This document shows, one piece after another, positions 6,973 through 13,748 of a stretch of 14,787 nt of DNA. Origin of the DNA: JBAUHN01 sp049680295 (GTDB lineage Bacteria > Pseudomonadota > Alphaproteobacteria > Rhodobacterales > Rhodobacteraceae); NCBI GenBank assembly GCA_049680295.1, contig JBAUHN010000416.1:1-14787 (forward strand), written 5' to 3'. Within the stretch, counting starts at the first letter, position 1. Each line of letters starts with the position of its first letter. Below the pieces are notes generated by a model. That model ran no database searches, was not told the origin of the DNA, and worked only from the letters and a program-made list of their open reading frames with translations. A program made the translations under genes and the position numbers.

Positions 6973-7357
6973 CGTTGGATAACCTCCTATCCAGTAACGC
7001 CCGTATCTCCTCTAGCGATTGTTCCGAAATACCGTCGTCATCGACCAGCCGCGCAACAAGCGACGCAGGCGTGCCGTCAAACAGTTTATCTGACAGATCT
7101 CGCAGAGTTTTGGATTGATATGTGTCTTTGGCCAGCGCGGGTTTGTAGACAAAGGTTTTGCCCTGCTTGATGCTGGTGACAAATTCCTTTTGCTCAAGAA
7201 TCCGCAGAATGGTTGCAGCCGATGTATAGGCAAGGTTCCGTTCTGGGGCCAGTTGCGCCAGCACGTCGCGCACTGTGCCCTGTCCCAGGGACCAAAGCTC
7301 GGTCATGAATTCAAGTTCGACCTCAGTCAGAAACTCGTTTTTCTTTCGCACCCGCAT
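6962..7357 (-). CDS. BlaI/MecI/CopY-family transcriptional repressor
   Basis: A 131-residue winged-helix repressor of the penicillinase-repressor (BlaI) family. The DNA-binding domain (about residues 8-75) contains LTEVELEFMTELWSLGQGTV, the helix YTSAATILRILEQKEFV and the wing KQGKTFVYKP. The C-terminal part (about 76-131) would be the dimerisation region, which in BlaI is cut by BlaR1. A TTG at 7360 is in frame but the ATG at 7357 is preferred, since AGGA stands 6 bp before it. Its stop lies inside the M56 gene (11-bp overlap), which makes a repressor-peptidase pair as in bla/mec systems. It probably represses its own promoter through the near-palindrome at 7402-7423. No beta-lactamase gene is in the window, so its regulon is unknown. 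Confidence 0.92.
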   Translation of the reverse strand: MRVRKKNEFLTEVELEFMTELWSLGQGTVRDVLAQLAPERNLAYTSAATILRILEQKEFVTSIKQGKTFVYKPALAKDTYQSKTLRDLSDKLFDGTPASLVARLVDDDGISEQSLEEIRALLDRRLSNDDG

Positions 7358-7401
7358 CAAACATCCTATTGTTTTCTGGCCTGCTCGCCCTCTGATTGAC
7401 T

Positions 7402-7423
7402 AAATACGAAAGCTCTCGTTTTT
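7402..7423. promoter_or_regulatory. Near-palindromic operator candidate upstream of the BlaI-type gene
   Basis: A 22-bp inverted repeat centred at 7412/7413 has nine of eleven base pairs matching; the core is ACGAAAGCTCTCGT (7406-7419). It lies 45 bp upstream of the repressor start. A TATTTA hexamer (7401-7406, minus strand) would be a possible -10 touching it. BlaI proteins bind dyads in their own promoters, so this is the best operator candidate. It differs from the staphylococcal TACA/TGTA box. Confidence 0.45.
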
Positions 7424-7451
7424 GCCAGACATTTTGCCTAAGGGCAGTTAT

Positions 7452-7730
7452 TCAAACCTTCCAGAAACAAAACACGCCCCACAGAACGCTTAGTATCAAT
7501 GGGCTCCATAGCGGCATTCCGATAAAGCCAAGCCAAGCCAGAAAAATATAGACCGTGCCCAGCAGTGAAATGAACAACCTGTCGCCCCGCGTGGTGGTCA
7601 GGCCCAGTATCCCTTTGCGTTCATTGCCTCCCGGGTCCCGTATTTCCATCACCGTCAAAACACCCATGGCCGAGAATATGCCGACAAAGACAAGTGCTGT
7701 AGGCCACGTCCAGGCCATCCATCCCAACAT
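7452..7730 (-). CDS. glpU: DUF2160 small membrane protein of the glycerol ABC operon
   Basis: A 92-residue hydrophobic protein with about three membrane segments (near residues 10-28, 50-70 and 73-90) separated by a polar loop, MEIRDPGGNERKGILGLTTTRGDR. The family (DUF2160) is found next to glycerol-type ABC importers; the rhizobial homologue is, as I recall, called GlpU. Its biochemical role is not established. The frame opens earlier at a TTG (7778), but that start would lie inside glpQ. The ATG at 7730 follows the glpQ stop by 1 bp and has GGAAGGG before it, so it is clearly the start. It is last in the operon; no convincing terminator follows before the BlaI promoter region. Confidence 0.85.
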   Translation of the reverse strand: MLGWMAWTWPTALVFVGIFSAMGVLTVMEIRDPGGNERKGILGLTTTRGDRLFISLLGTVYIFLAWLGFIGMPLWSPLILSVLWGVFCFWKV

Positions 7731-7731
7731 A

Positions 7732-8529
7732 TCAAACCCTTCCCAGGGCAAAGCCCTTGGCGATGTAGTTGCGTACAAAATAGATCACGATCGCGCCGGG
7801 TATGATCGTCAGCGTCCCTGCGGCTGCCAGCAACCCAAGCTCGTACCCGGCACTGGATGCAGTTTTTGTCATCGTCGCCGCAATCGGCTTGGCCGCCACC
7901 GCCGTCAGGGTTTTGGCCAGTAACAATTCCACCCATGAGAACATAAAGCAAAAGAACGCCGCGACGCCGACACCTGCCTTGATGCTGGGTAGGAAGATCG
8001 TTGTGAAAAAACGCGGGAATGAATAGCCGTCGACATAGGCCGTCTCGTCCAGCTCTTTGGGCACACCACCCATGAACCCTTCCAAAATCCAGACCGCCAG
8101 TGGGATGTTGAACAGGCAATGCGCCAAAGCCACCGCGATATGGGTGTCAAACAATCCGACAGCAGAATAAAGCTGAAAGAACGGCAGCGCGAAGACGGCG
8201 GCCGGGGCCATCCGGTTGGTGAGCAGCCAAAAGAACAACTGCTTATCACCCAGAAAACTGTAGCGCGAAAACGCATAGGCCGCAGGCAGGGCAACCGAGA
8301 CGGAAATCACCGTATTCAGCGAGACATAGATAATGGAGTTAAAATACCCCCAGTACCACGTCGGGTCAGTGAAAATCACCACGTAGTTTTCGACCGTAAA
8401 AGTCTGTGGGAATAGCGAAAACCCGGACAGAATTTCGTTCGTGGTTTTAAAGCTCATCGCGACCAGCCAGTAGATCGGCAGCATCAGGAAGATAATATAA
8501 AGGATCGGGATCAGGCTGCGCTTTTTCAT
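7732..8529 (-). CDS. glpQ: Glycerol-type ABC transporter permease GlpQ
   Basis: A 265-residue inner-membrane permease of the carbohydrate-type (CUT1) binding-protein-dependent family. About six membrane helices are visible, starting with SLIPILYIIFLMLPIYWLVAMSF at the N-terminus. The cytoplasmic coupling (EAA) loop is present as ELDETAYVDGYSFPRFFTTIFLP; it docks onto an ATPase subunit. It would pair with GlpP to form the channel. Its ATG overlaps the glpP stop by 4 bp (ATGA) and its stop lies 1 bp before the DUF2160 gene, so the genes are translationally coupled. The Glp assignment comes from the whole operon, in particular the DUF2160 gene and the large binding protein. Confidence 0.92.
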   Translation of the reverse strand: MKKRSLIPILYIIFLMLPIYWLVAMSFKTTNEILSGFSLFPQTFTVENYVVIFTDPTWYWGYFNSIIYVSLNTVISVSVALPAAYAFSRYSFLGDKQLFFWLLTNRMAPAAVFALPFFQLYSAVGLFDTHIAVALAHCLFNIPLAVWILEGFMGGVPKELDETAYVDGYSFPRFFTTIFLPSIKAGVGVAAFFCFMFSWVELLLAKTLTAVAAKPIAATMTKTASSAGYELGLLAAAGTLTIIPGAIVIYFVRNYIAKGFALGRV

Positions 8530-9389
8530 TTGCCGTCATCCTTTGTCATCAATGTGTAGAACAGCCAACTGACCAGCAAAGTGATCGCAAAATAGATCAG
8601 CGACATCGCTGCCGCAGGGCCCAGATCAAACTGTCCAAGCGCGATCTTGACCAGATCAATCGACAAGAGTGTCGTCGAGTTACCCGGCCCGCCCCCCGTC
8701 AGGACAAACGGTTCGGTATAAATGTTAAAGCTGTCCATAAACCGCAACAGAATAGCGATGGTCAAAACCTGCTTCATCTTTGGCAGTTGGATGTAGCGAA
8801 ACACCGACCACGGGCTTGCCCCGTCGATCTTGGCGGCTTGATAATAAGCATCCGGGATCGACACCAAACCGGCATAAGACAACAGCACAACCAGCGACGT
8901 CCAGTGCCAGACATCCATGGTGATGATCGTCGCCCAGGCCGCAAAGGGGTTCTGGGTCATGTCGTAATCAATGCCCAGCGAATGATTCATGAAATAGCCC
9001 AGCAACCCGATGTCGGGCAGCGTGAAAATATTCCACATCGCCCCCACCACATTCCAGGGGATCAGCATCGGCAGCGCCATCGTCACCAGACAGACCGGCA
9101 CCCACAGACCCTGACGCGGCATTGACAAGGCAATGATCACGCCAAGCGGGATTTCTATCGCCAGAATGATCCCGGTGAACAGGAACTGACGACCCAGCGA
9201 TGCGTGAAACCGTTCTGAGTTCAAAAGCTCTTCGAACCAGCGCAGGCCTTCCCAGAAAAACTGATTGTTGCCGAATGTTTCCTGCACCGAGTAATTGACC
9301 ACCGTCATCATCGGGATCAGCGCGTTAAAAGCGACCAGCACAAGGACAGGCAACACAAAGAACCACGCTTTTTGGTTTTGCGTTTTCAT
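8526..9389 (-). CDS. glpP: Glycerol-type ABC transporter permease GlpP
   Basis: A 287-residue permease of the CUT1 family with about six membrane helices, the first being AWFFVLPVLVLVAFNALIPM. The coupling loop reads YYQAAKIDGASPWSVFRYIQLPK, a good EAA motif. It should form the membrane channel with GlpQ. An in-frame ATG at 9416 would give 296 residues but lies inside glpT. The ATG at 9389 overlaps the glpT stop as ATGA, has AAGGG 7 bp before it, and gives an N-terminus (MKTQNQKAWFF) that runs straight into the first helix, so it is preferred. Confidence 0.93.
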   Translation of the reverse strand: MKTQNQKAWFFVLPVLVLVAFNALIPMMTVVNYSVQETFGNNQFFWEGLRWFEELLNSERFHASLGRQFLFTGIILAIEIPLGVIIALSMPRQGLWVPVCLVTMALPMLIPWNVVGAMWNIFTLPDIGLLGYFMNHSLGIDYDMTQNPFAAWATIITMDVWHWTSLVVLLSYAGLVSIPDAYYQAAKIDGASPWSVFRYIQLPKMKQVLTIAILLRFMDSFNIYTEPFVLTGGGPGNSTTLLSIDLVKIALGQFDLGPAAAMSLIYFAITLLVSWLFYTLMTKDDGK

Positions 9390-10465
9390 GGTGCAGCCCT
9401 TTCGTTCGCCAACCATCCATCGCGGTAAAGCCGGGTGTGGCTAGCATCAAATTTCAGGTGTATTGGGGCACCTTGCGCTGGCGCTTTGGCGTCAGTGACT
9501 GCCTTGATCAGCGTGTCGCCAACCAATGCTTCGACCACACTGTGACGCCCAATATCCGAGACTTTCCTGACCGTCGCAGGCAGCCCGCTGTCGCCGATGC
9601 TGACAAATTCAGGGCGGATGCCCAATTCCGCTCTTGCCCCCTGCCCCGGTTTGATCGCGCCTTCCAGCGCAATCGCGTGCCCTTCGAGATACACCGCGTC
9701 CCCACGGAGTTCGGCGCTTAGGACATTCATCCCCGGCGATCCGATAAAGTGACCTACAAATGTATGCGCAGGCCGCTCAAACAGCTCAACCGGAGTGCCA
9801 ATCTGCACGATTTCACCGTCTTGCATGACCACCACCTGATCGGCAAATGTCAGGGCTTCAGTCTGATCATGCGTCACGTAAATCATCGTGGCACGGACCT
9901 TTTGGTGCAGTTCTTTCAGTTTGCTGCGCAGCTTCCACTTCAGATGCGGGTCGATCACGGTCAGCGGCTCGTCAAACATCACAACGTTCACATCGTCGCG
10001 CACCAATCCGCGTCCCATGCTGATCTTTTGTTTGTTATCAGGCGAAAGCCCAGCGGCCCGCGTTGTCAGCATGTCTGAAAGTTCCAGCATCTCGGCAATC
10101 TCGGTCACCCGCGATTTTACGCGGTCCTCGGATACACCGCGATTGCGCAGCGGAAAGGCCAGATTGTCATAGACGGTCATCGTGTCGTAGATCACCGGAA
10201 ACTGAAAAACCTGCGCGATGTTGCGCTGATCAGGCGGCAGATCGGTCACATCGCGATCATCAAACAATATCCGCCCCTCTGACGGTGTCAGCAGGCCAGA
10301 GATAATGTTCAGCAAGGTGGATTTGCCGCAACCCGACGGCCCTAAAAGGGCGTATGCACCGCCATCTGACCAATCAAGATCAATTTCCTTTAACGCAAAA
10401 TCATCGGCTGATTTTGGGTCTGGATAATAACTGTGCCGTAGGTTCGACAAGGTGATTTTTGCCAT
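9386..10465 (-). CDS. glpT: Glycerol-type ABC transporter ATPase GlpT, degenerate signature motif
   Basis: A 359-residue ABC ATPase of the MalK/UgpC type with a C-terminal regulatory (TOBE/OB-like) region after about residue 240. Walker A is GPSGCGKST (42-50), the Q-loop is FQFP, Walker B is VVMFDEP (161-167) and the switch histidine is His199 in YVTHDQ. The signature motif that should read LSGGQ is LSPDNKQ (140-146), so this subunit cannot offer a normal signature to its partner's ATP site. The D-loop is also unusual (VIDPHLKWKL). It is paired with GlpS, which has the opposite defect. Start and stop codons are interlocked with its neighbours: TGATG with glpS and ATGA with glpP. This glpT is not the E. 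coli glycerol-3-phosphate antiporter of the same name. Confidence 0.93.
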   Translation of the reverse strand: MAKITLSNLRHSYYPDPKSADDFALKEIDLDWSDGGAYALLGPSGCGKSTLLNIISGLLTPSEGRILFDDRDVTDLPPDQRNIAQVFQFPVIYDTMTVYDNLAFPLRNRGVSEDRVKSRVTEIAEMLELSDMLTTRAAGLSPDNKQKISMGRGLVRDDVNVVMFDEPLTVIDPHLKWKLRSKLKELHQKVRATMIYVTHDQTEALTFADQVVVMQDGEIVQIGTPVELFERPAHTFVGHFIGSPGMNVLSAELRGDAVYLEGHAIALEGAIKPGQGARAELGIRPEFVSIGDSGLPATVRKVSDIGRHSVVEALVGDTLIKAVTDAKAPAQGAPIHLKFDASHTRLYRDGWLANERAAP

Positions 10466-11541
10466 CAGTCAGCCCCCCGTGTCACGCGCGTGCCGTCCGC
10501 CGCAAAATAGAAACACGCCGACGGGTCAAGGAAAAACGGATGCGCCTCGCCCACCTGATACGGGTGCACACCATGCGCCAGCGACACCCACGCCGCATCA
10601 TGCATCTGAAAATGGGCCGAACTGTCAGATCCGCTGAGCTCGGTCACCAGAACCGTGCCGTTCAACGCAACCGTGTGCCGCGCGGTTTTCATCGGTGTGA
10701 CATGATGCGGGCGCACGGCCAAAGTATAGTTGCCGTCGGTCAGGCCCAACACAGTTTCATCCGCCCGCCACGAGGCATCACGCCCCATGCGAATTGTTGG
10801 TCCTTCCTTGAAGACTTCGGCGACATTGATCGGCGGATCAGAAAACACAGCCGCCGCCATCAGTGTTTCGGGCTCACGGTAGATGTCAGCCGTCGGTCCA
10901 AATTGCACCACATGCCCATCGTCCATCAGCCCGGTATAGCCCCCCAGCAACAGTGCTTCTTCCGGCTCAGATGTGGCGTAGACCACAACCGCACCTCGCC
11001 CTGCAAAAAGTTCTGGCAGCTGTTCGCGCAATTCCTCGCGCAGCTTGTAGTCAAGGTTCGCAAGCGGTTCGTCCAAAAACACCGCGCGGCTTTCTTTGGC
11101 GATGGCCCTTGCCAGAGCAGTGCGTTGTTGTTGCCCTCCAGACAACTCATGCGGGCGGCGGTGCAGCATCGGGCGCAGTTGCAAAATATCTGCGGCCTCT
11201 TCGACGCGGCCCTGAATCTCGGACTTCGCCATTCCAGCCACTTTCAGCGGTGAGGCGATATTGTCGTAAACAGTCATATGCGGGTAATTGACAAAGAACT
11301 GATGCACCAGACTGATCTTGCGCTTTTGTGTCGACAGCTTGGTAACGTCCTGTCCGTCCATTAACACCTGACCGCTGGCAATCGGGTCCAGACCCGCCAT
11401 CATTTTGATTAGTGATGTTTTCCCGGCACCGGTTTCGCCCAGCAGAACATTAAAGTGCCCGGTTTCCAGAACCAACGATGTTGGTTTGATATGAACCTGC
11501 CCCGCGACCGCTTTCGATACGTTTTTGATTTCGAGTGTCAT
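10465..11541 (-). CDS. glpS: Glycerol-type ABC transporter ATPase GlpS, lacking the switch histidine
   Basis: A 358-residue ABC ATPase with a C-terminal regulatory domain after about residue 235. Walker A is GETGAGKTS (35-43), the Q-loop is HQFF, the signature LSGGQQQR is canonical (133-140) and Walker B is AVFLDEP (153-159). The H-loop, normally THD, reads ATSEPEEA, so Ser191 replaces the switch histidine. With GlpT it would form a heterodimer having one canonical and one degenerate ATP site. The ATG at 11541 is chosen because AAGGA lies 5 bp before it; the frame also opens at a TTG at 11559 without such support. A 107-bp gap with two hairpins separates it from the binding-protein gene; its stop overlaps glpT by one base. 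Confidence 0.93.
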   Translation of the reverse strand: MTLEIKNVSKAVAGQVHIKPTSLVLETGHFNVLLGETGAGKTSLIKMMAGLDPIASGQVLMDGQDVTKLSTQKRKISLVHQFFVNYPHMTVYDNIASPLKVAGMAKSEIQGRVEEAADILQLRPMLHRRPHELSGGQQQRTALARAIAKESRAVFLDEPLANLDYKLREELREQLPELFAGRGAVVVYATSEPEEALLLGGYTGLMDDGHVVQFGPTADIYREPETLMAAAVFSDPPINVAEVFKEGPTIRMGRDASWRADETVLGLTDGNYTLAVRPHHVTPMKTARHTVALNGTVLVTELSGSDSSAHFQMHDAAWVSLAHGVHPYQVGEAHPFFLDPSACFYFAADGTRVTRGAD

Positions 11542-11581
11542 TTCGGTCCTTGGCGACAAACGCCCTACTATGGAATAGAAA

Positions 11582-11603
11582 GCCGGGACTGTTTGGCCCC
11601 GGC
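11582..11603 (-). terminator. Second hairpin in the glpV-glpS gap, with T-rich tail
   Basis: In the direction of transcription GCCGGG pairs with CCCGGC across a 10-nt loop and is followed by TTTCTATT. A GC stem with a T-rich tail resembles a weak intrinsic terminator. It would let only part of the transcripts continue from glpV into glpS. Confidence 0.5.
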
Positions 11604-11606
11604 GAT

Positions 11607-11637
11607 ACCAACGCCGCCTTACAATAGCGGCGTTGGT
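11607..11637 (-). terminator. Strong hairpin just behind the binding-protein gene
   Basis: ACCAACGCCGC (11607-11617) and GCGGCGTTGGT (11627-11637) form a perfect 11-bp stem around a 9-nt loop, starting 11 bp after the glpV stop. No T-run follows directly, so it is more likely a 3' mRNA stabiliser or attenuator than a full terminator. Such hairpins behind binding-protein genes commonly raise the level of that protein relative to the membrane parts. Confidence 0.65.
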
Positions 11638-11648
11638 GGGACGTGTCT

Positions 11649-13385
11649 TTACTGAGACGCCCAGCGCGCAACCAGATCGTCATAGTTGACGGTCTCGCCC
11701 TGCGGCTTTTCATTTTCCAGCGGTGGTTTGGCCCCACCATTGGCATACCAGTATTCGGCATCTTTTTCTTCGTTCAGACGTGGGCCGCAACCACCATAGA
11801 CGTTCGCAGCTTCATCCGCCGCCTGCATCCGGGACATGGTGATATCCATTTCCCCTGCCAGACGGTCCATCGCTTCTTGGGGTGTAAACGCACCGGAGTT
11901 GACGTCACCGATTTGCTGCCACCAAATTTGCGCCAGTTTCGGATAGTCAGGCACGTTGATGCCGGTCGGCGACCATGCCACGCGGTCAGGCGAGCGGGAG
12001 AATTCCACCAGTCCGCCCAGTTTTGGCGCACGCTCAGAAAAGCTTTCGTGGTTGACGGTGCTGTCCCGAATAAAGGTCAGACCCACATGCGACTTTTTCA
12101 CATCCACAGTTTTGGACACGACAAACTGAGCGTAAAGCCATGCCGCTTGTGCGCGGTCCAGTGGCGTGGATTTCAAAATCGTCCATGATCCCACATCCTG
12201 ATAGCCAACCTTCTGGCCTTCTTCCCAGTATGGGCCATGTGGGCTGGGTGCCATGCGCCACAGCGGCGTGCCTTCGTCATCCACCGTGTTGTTACCCGCC
12301 GATTTAGGCGCCACCATGTCTGCGGTAAATGCCGTGTACCAGAAAATCTGCTGGGCCACGTTACCCTGCGCCAAAGCGGGCAGAGATTGATAGAAATCAT
12401 AGCTTGCTGCACCGGGTGGTGCATATTTGCGCAACCATTCATCCCATTTGCGGATCGCATAGACGGCAGCTGGGCCGTTTGCCGCACCGCCACGGGAAAC
12501 AGAAGCACCAACCGGGTTGCAGGTGCCCGCTTCCATGCGGATGCCCCATTCGTCGATTGGGATACCGTTAGGTTCGCCCTTAGACCCGGTGCCTGCCATC
12601 GACAGCCACGCATCCGTCATCCGCCAGCCAAGATCGGGGGCACGTTTGCCATAATCCATGTGACCGTAAATGGTCCCACCGTCGATTTCTTTCACATCTT
12701 CCGAAAAAAACTCGGCGATGTCCTCATAAGCGGACCAGTTAACCGGCACACCCAGATCATAGCCGTATTTCGCCTTGAACGCCTCTTGCAGGTCGGCACG
12801 GTCGAACCAGTCCTTGCGGAACCAGTAAAGATTGGCAAATTGCTGATCCGGCATCTGGTACAGATCGCCATCAGGCCCGGTGGTGAACTGGATCCCCATA
12901 AAATCGTCCAGATCAAGCGCCGGGTTGGTCACCGCAGCTCCGTCACCCGCCATAAAGTCGGTCAGGTTGATGGCAAGCTGTAGGCGCGAATGCGTCCCGA
13001 TCAGGTCACTGTCGTTGACATAAGCGTCATAAAGATTGCGACCCGTTTGCATTTGGGTTTGCACCGCCTGCACCACTTCGCCTTCACCAAGGATCTGGTG
13101 GTTCACCTTGATCCCGGTGATTTCCTCAAAGGCTTTGGTCAGCACTTCGGATTCGTATGAATGGGTCGGGATGCCTTCGGAGAGCACGTTGATCTCCATA
13201 CCGGAATAAGGCCCGGCCGCGTCAATGAACCACTTCATTTCCGCCATCTGTTCGTCCTTGGACAATGTTGATGGCTGGAATTCTTGATCTATCCACTTTG
13301 TTGCCGCAGCCTCATCAGCCATAGCAGTTGTGGAACCCGCAATCACGGCAGAAGCCGCAACAGCGGAGAGCAGATACTTACGCAT
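11649..13385 (-). CDS. glpV: Glycerol-type ABC transporter substrate-binding protein
   Basis: A 578-residue extracytoplasmic solute-binding protein. The N-terminus MRKYLLSAVAASAVIAGSTT followed by AMA-DE is a signal peptide with likely cleavage after residue 23. No lipobox cysteine is seen, so it should be a free periplasmic protein. It is much longer than usual sugar-binding proteins (about 400-430 residues), as expected for GlpV-type glycerol-binding proteins encoded with a DUF2160 gene. The substrate is inferred from this context and not from binding residues. A strong GGGAGGAG ribosome binding site precedes the ATG. It is the first gene of the operon here, whereas in the rhizobial operon I recall it is the last. 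A pair of hairpins separates it from glpS. Confidence 0.9.
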   Translation of the reverse strand: MRKYLLSAVAASAVIAGSTTAMADEAAATKWIDQEFQPSTLSKDEQMAEMKWFIDAAGPYSGMEINVLSEGIPTHSYESEVLTKAFEEITGIKVNHQILGEGEVVQAVQTQMQTGRNLYDAYVNDSDLIGTHSRLQLAINLTDFMAGDGAAVTNPALDLDDFMGIQFTTGPDGDLYQMPDQQFANLYWFRKDWFDRADLQEAFKAKYGYDLGVPVNWSAYEDIAEFFSEDVKEIDGGTIYGHMDYGKRAPDLGWRMTDAWLSMAGTGSKGEPNGIPIDEWGIRMEAGTCNPVGASVSRGGAANGPAAVYAIRKWDEWLRKYAPPGAASYDFYQSLPALAQGNVAQQIFWYTAFTADMVAPKSAGNNTVDDEGTPLWRMAPSPHGPYWEEGQKVGYQDVGSWTILKSTPLDRAQAAWLYAQFVVSKTVDVKKSHVGLTFIRDSTVNHESFSERAPKLGGLVEFSRSPDRVAWSPTGINVPDYPKLAQIWWQQIGDVNSGAFTPQEAMDRLAGEMDITMSRMQAADEAANVYGGCGPRLNEEKDAEYWYANGGAKPPLENEKPQGETVNYDDLVARWASQ

Positions 13386-13748
13386 CTCTTCTCCTCCCTA
13401 AAGATTATGTGAGCCGGATCTTGCCGACACCACACTGTCGTCGCGAAGATGCGATGATGTCAAACTAATTATTTAGTAGAAACTTCTATTTCCAGCTAAC
13501 CAATTGTTAATTAACCATTAATATAGAAATCTTCCACTGTAGAAATTTCGTTCTCTCTTATCCAAATGCTTGCGCAATCGAAATTGCATTGCTCTGATTA
13601 GCGCTAGATGTCCAATTGACGATCCGGGCACCAACCCATTTTACCAAGAATACCTAAGGTCGTATTTATGCGCTCCGCGCGCCATAGCCTTTTGGTCCGG
13701 GCCATCAGCGGATATAGGTTGCAAAACGCCCACTAAGGACCTCGATAC
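13386..13748. promoter_or_regulatory. Divergent regulatory region between the glp operon and ttcA
   Basis: A 363-bp AT-rich spacer with no gene that I can support. For glpV (minus strand) TTGACA at 13458-13463 is a perfect -35 hexamer, but no good -10 lies 16-18 bp on. Three RTAGAAA-type repeats lie between 13476 and 13549. For ttcA (plus strand) a possible promoter is TTTACC (13640-13645) with TATTTA (13663-13668), 17 bp apart; TTGACG at 13616-13621 is another -35 candidate. AAGGA (13735-13739) serves as the ttcA ribosome binding site. Confidence 0.45.
13476..13549. repeat. Three RTAGAAA-N-TTC dyad-like repeats upstream of glpV
   Basis: GTAGAAACTTC (13476-13486), ATAGAAATCTTC (13523-13534) and GTAGAAATTTC (13539-13549) are related. 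The first extends to a TAGAA-AC-TTCTA dyad (13477-13488), and the third contains the palindrome GAAATTTC. The first and third begin 63 bp apart, about six helical turns. The first lies 14 bp upstream of the TTGACA candidate for glpV, so these are candidate operator sites for a regulator not encoded here. Confidence 0.4.

Noticed and set aside
5857..7357. Beta-lactam resistance induction system (blaR1-blaI)
   Set aside because: The peptidase has no penicillin-binding domain and no beta-lactamase or PBP gene is in the window.
10459..11253. Plus-strand frame of 264 codons opposite glpS
   Set aside because: Antisense to an ABC ATPase with intact Walker and signature motifs; the translated sequence is Arg/His/Gln-rich and looks like a shadow of a GC-rich gene.
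9386..11559. ugpC/malK-type sugar or glycerol-3-phosphate importer
   Set aside because: Two different ATPases, a DUF2160 gene and a binding protein of 578 residues fit the glycerol-type operon better than Ugp or Mal systems, which have one ATPase gene and a shorter binding protein.
12237..12983. Plus-strand frame of 248 codons opposite glpV
   Set aside because: Antisense to a well-formed secreted binding protein; no start context and no domain.
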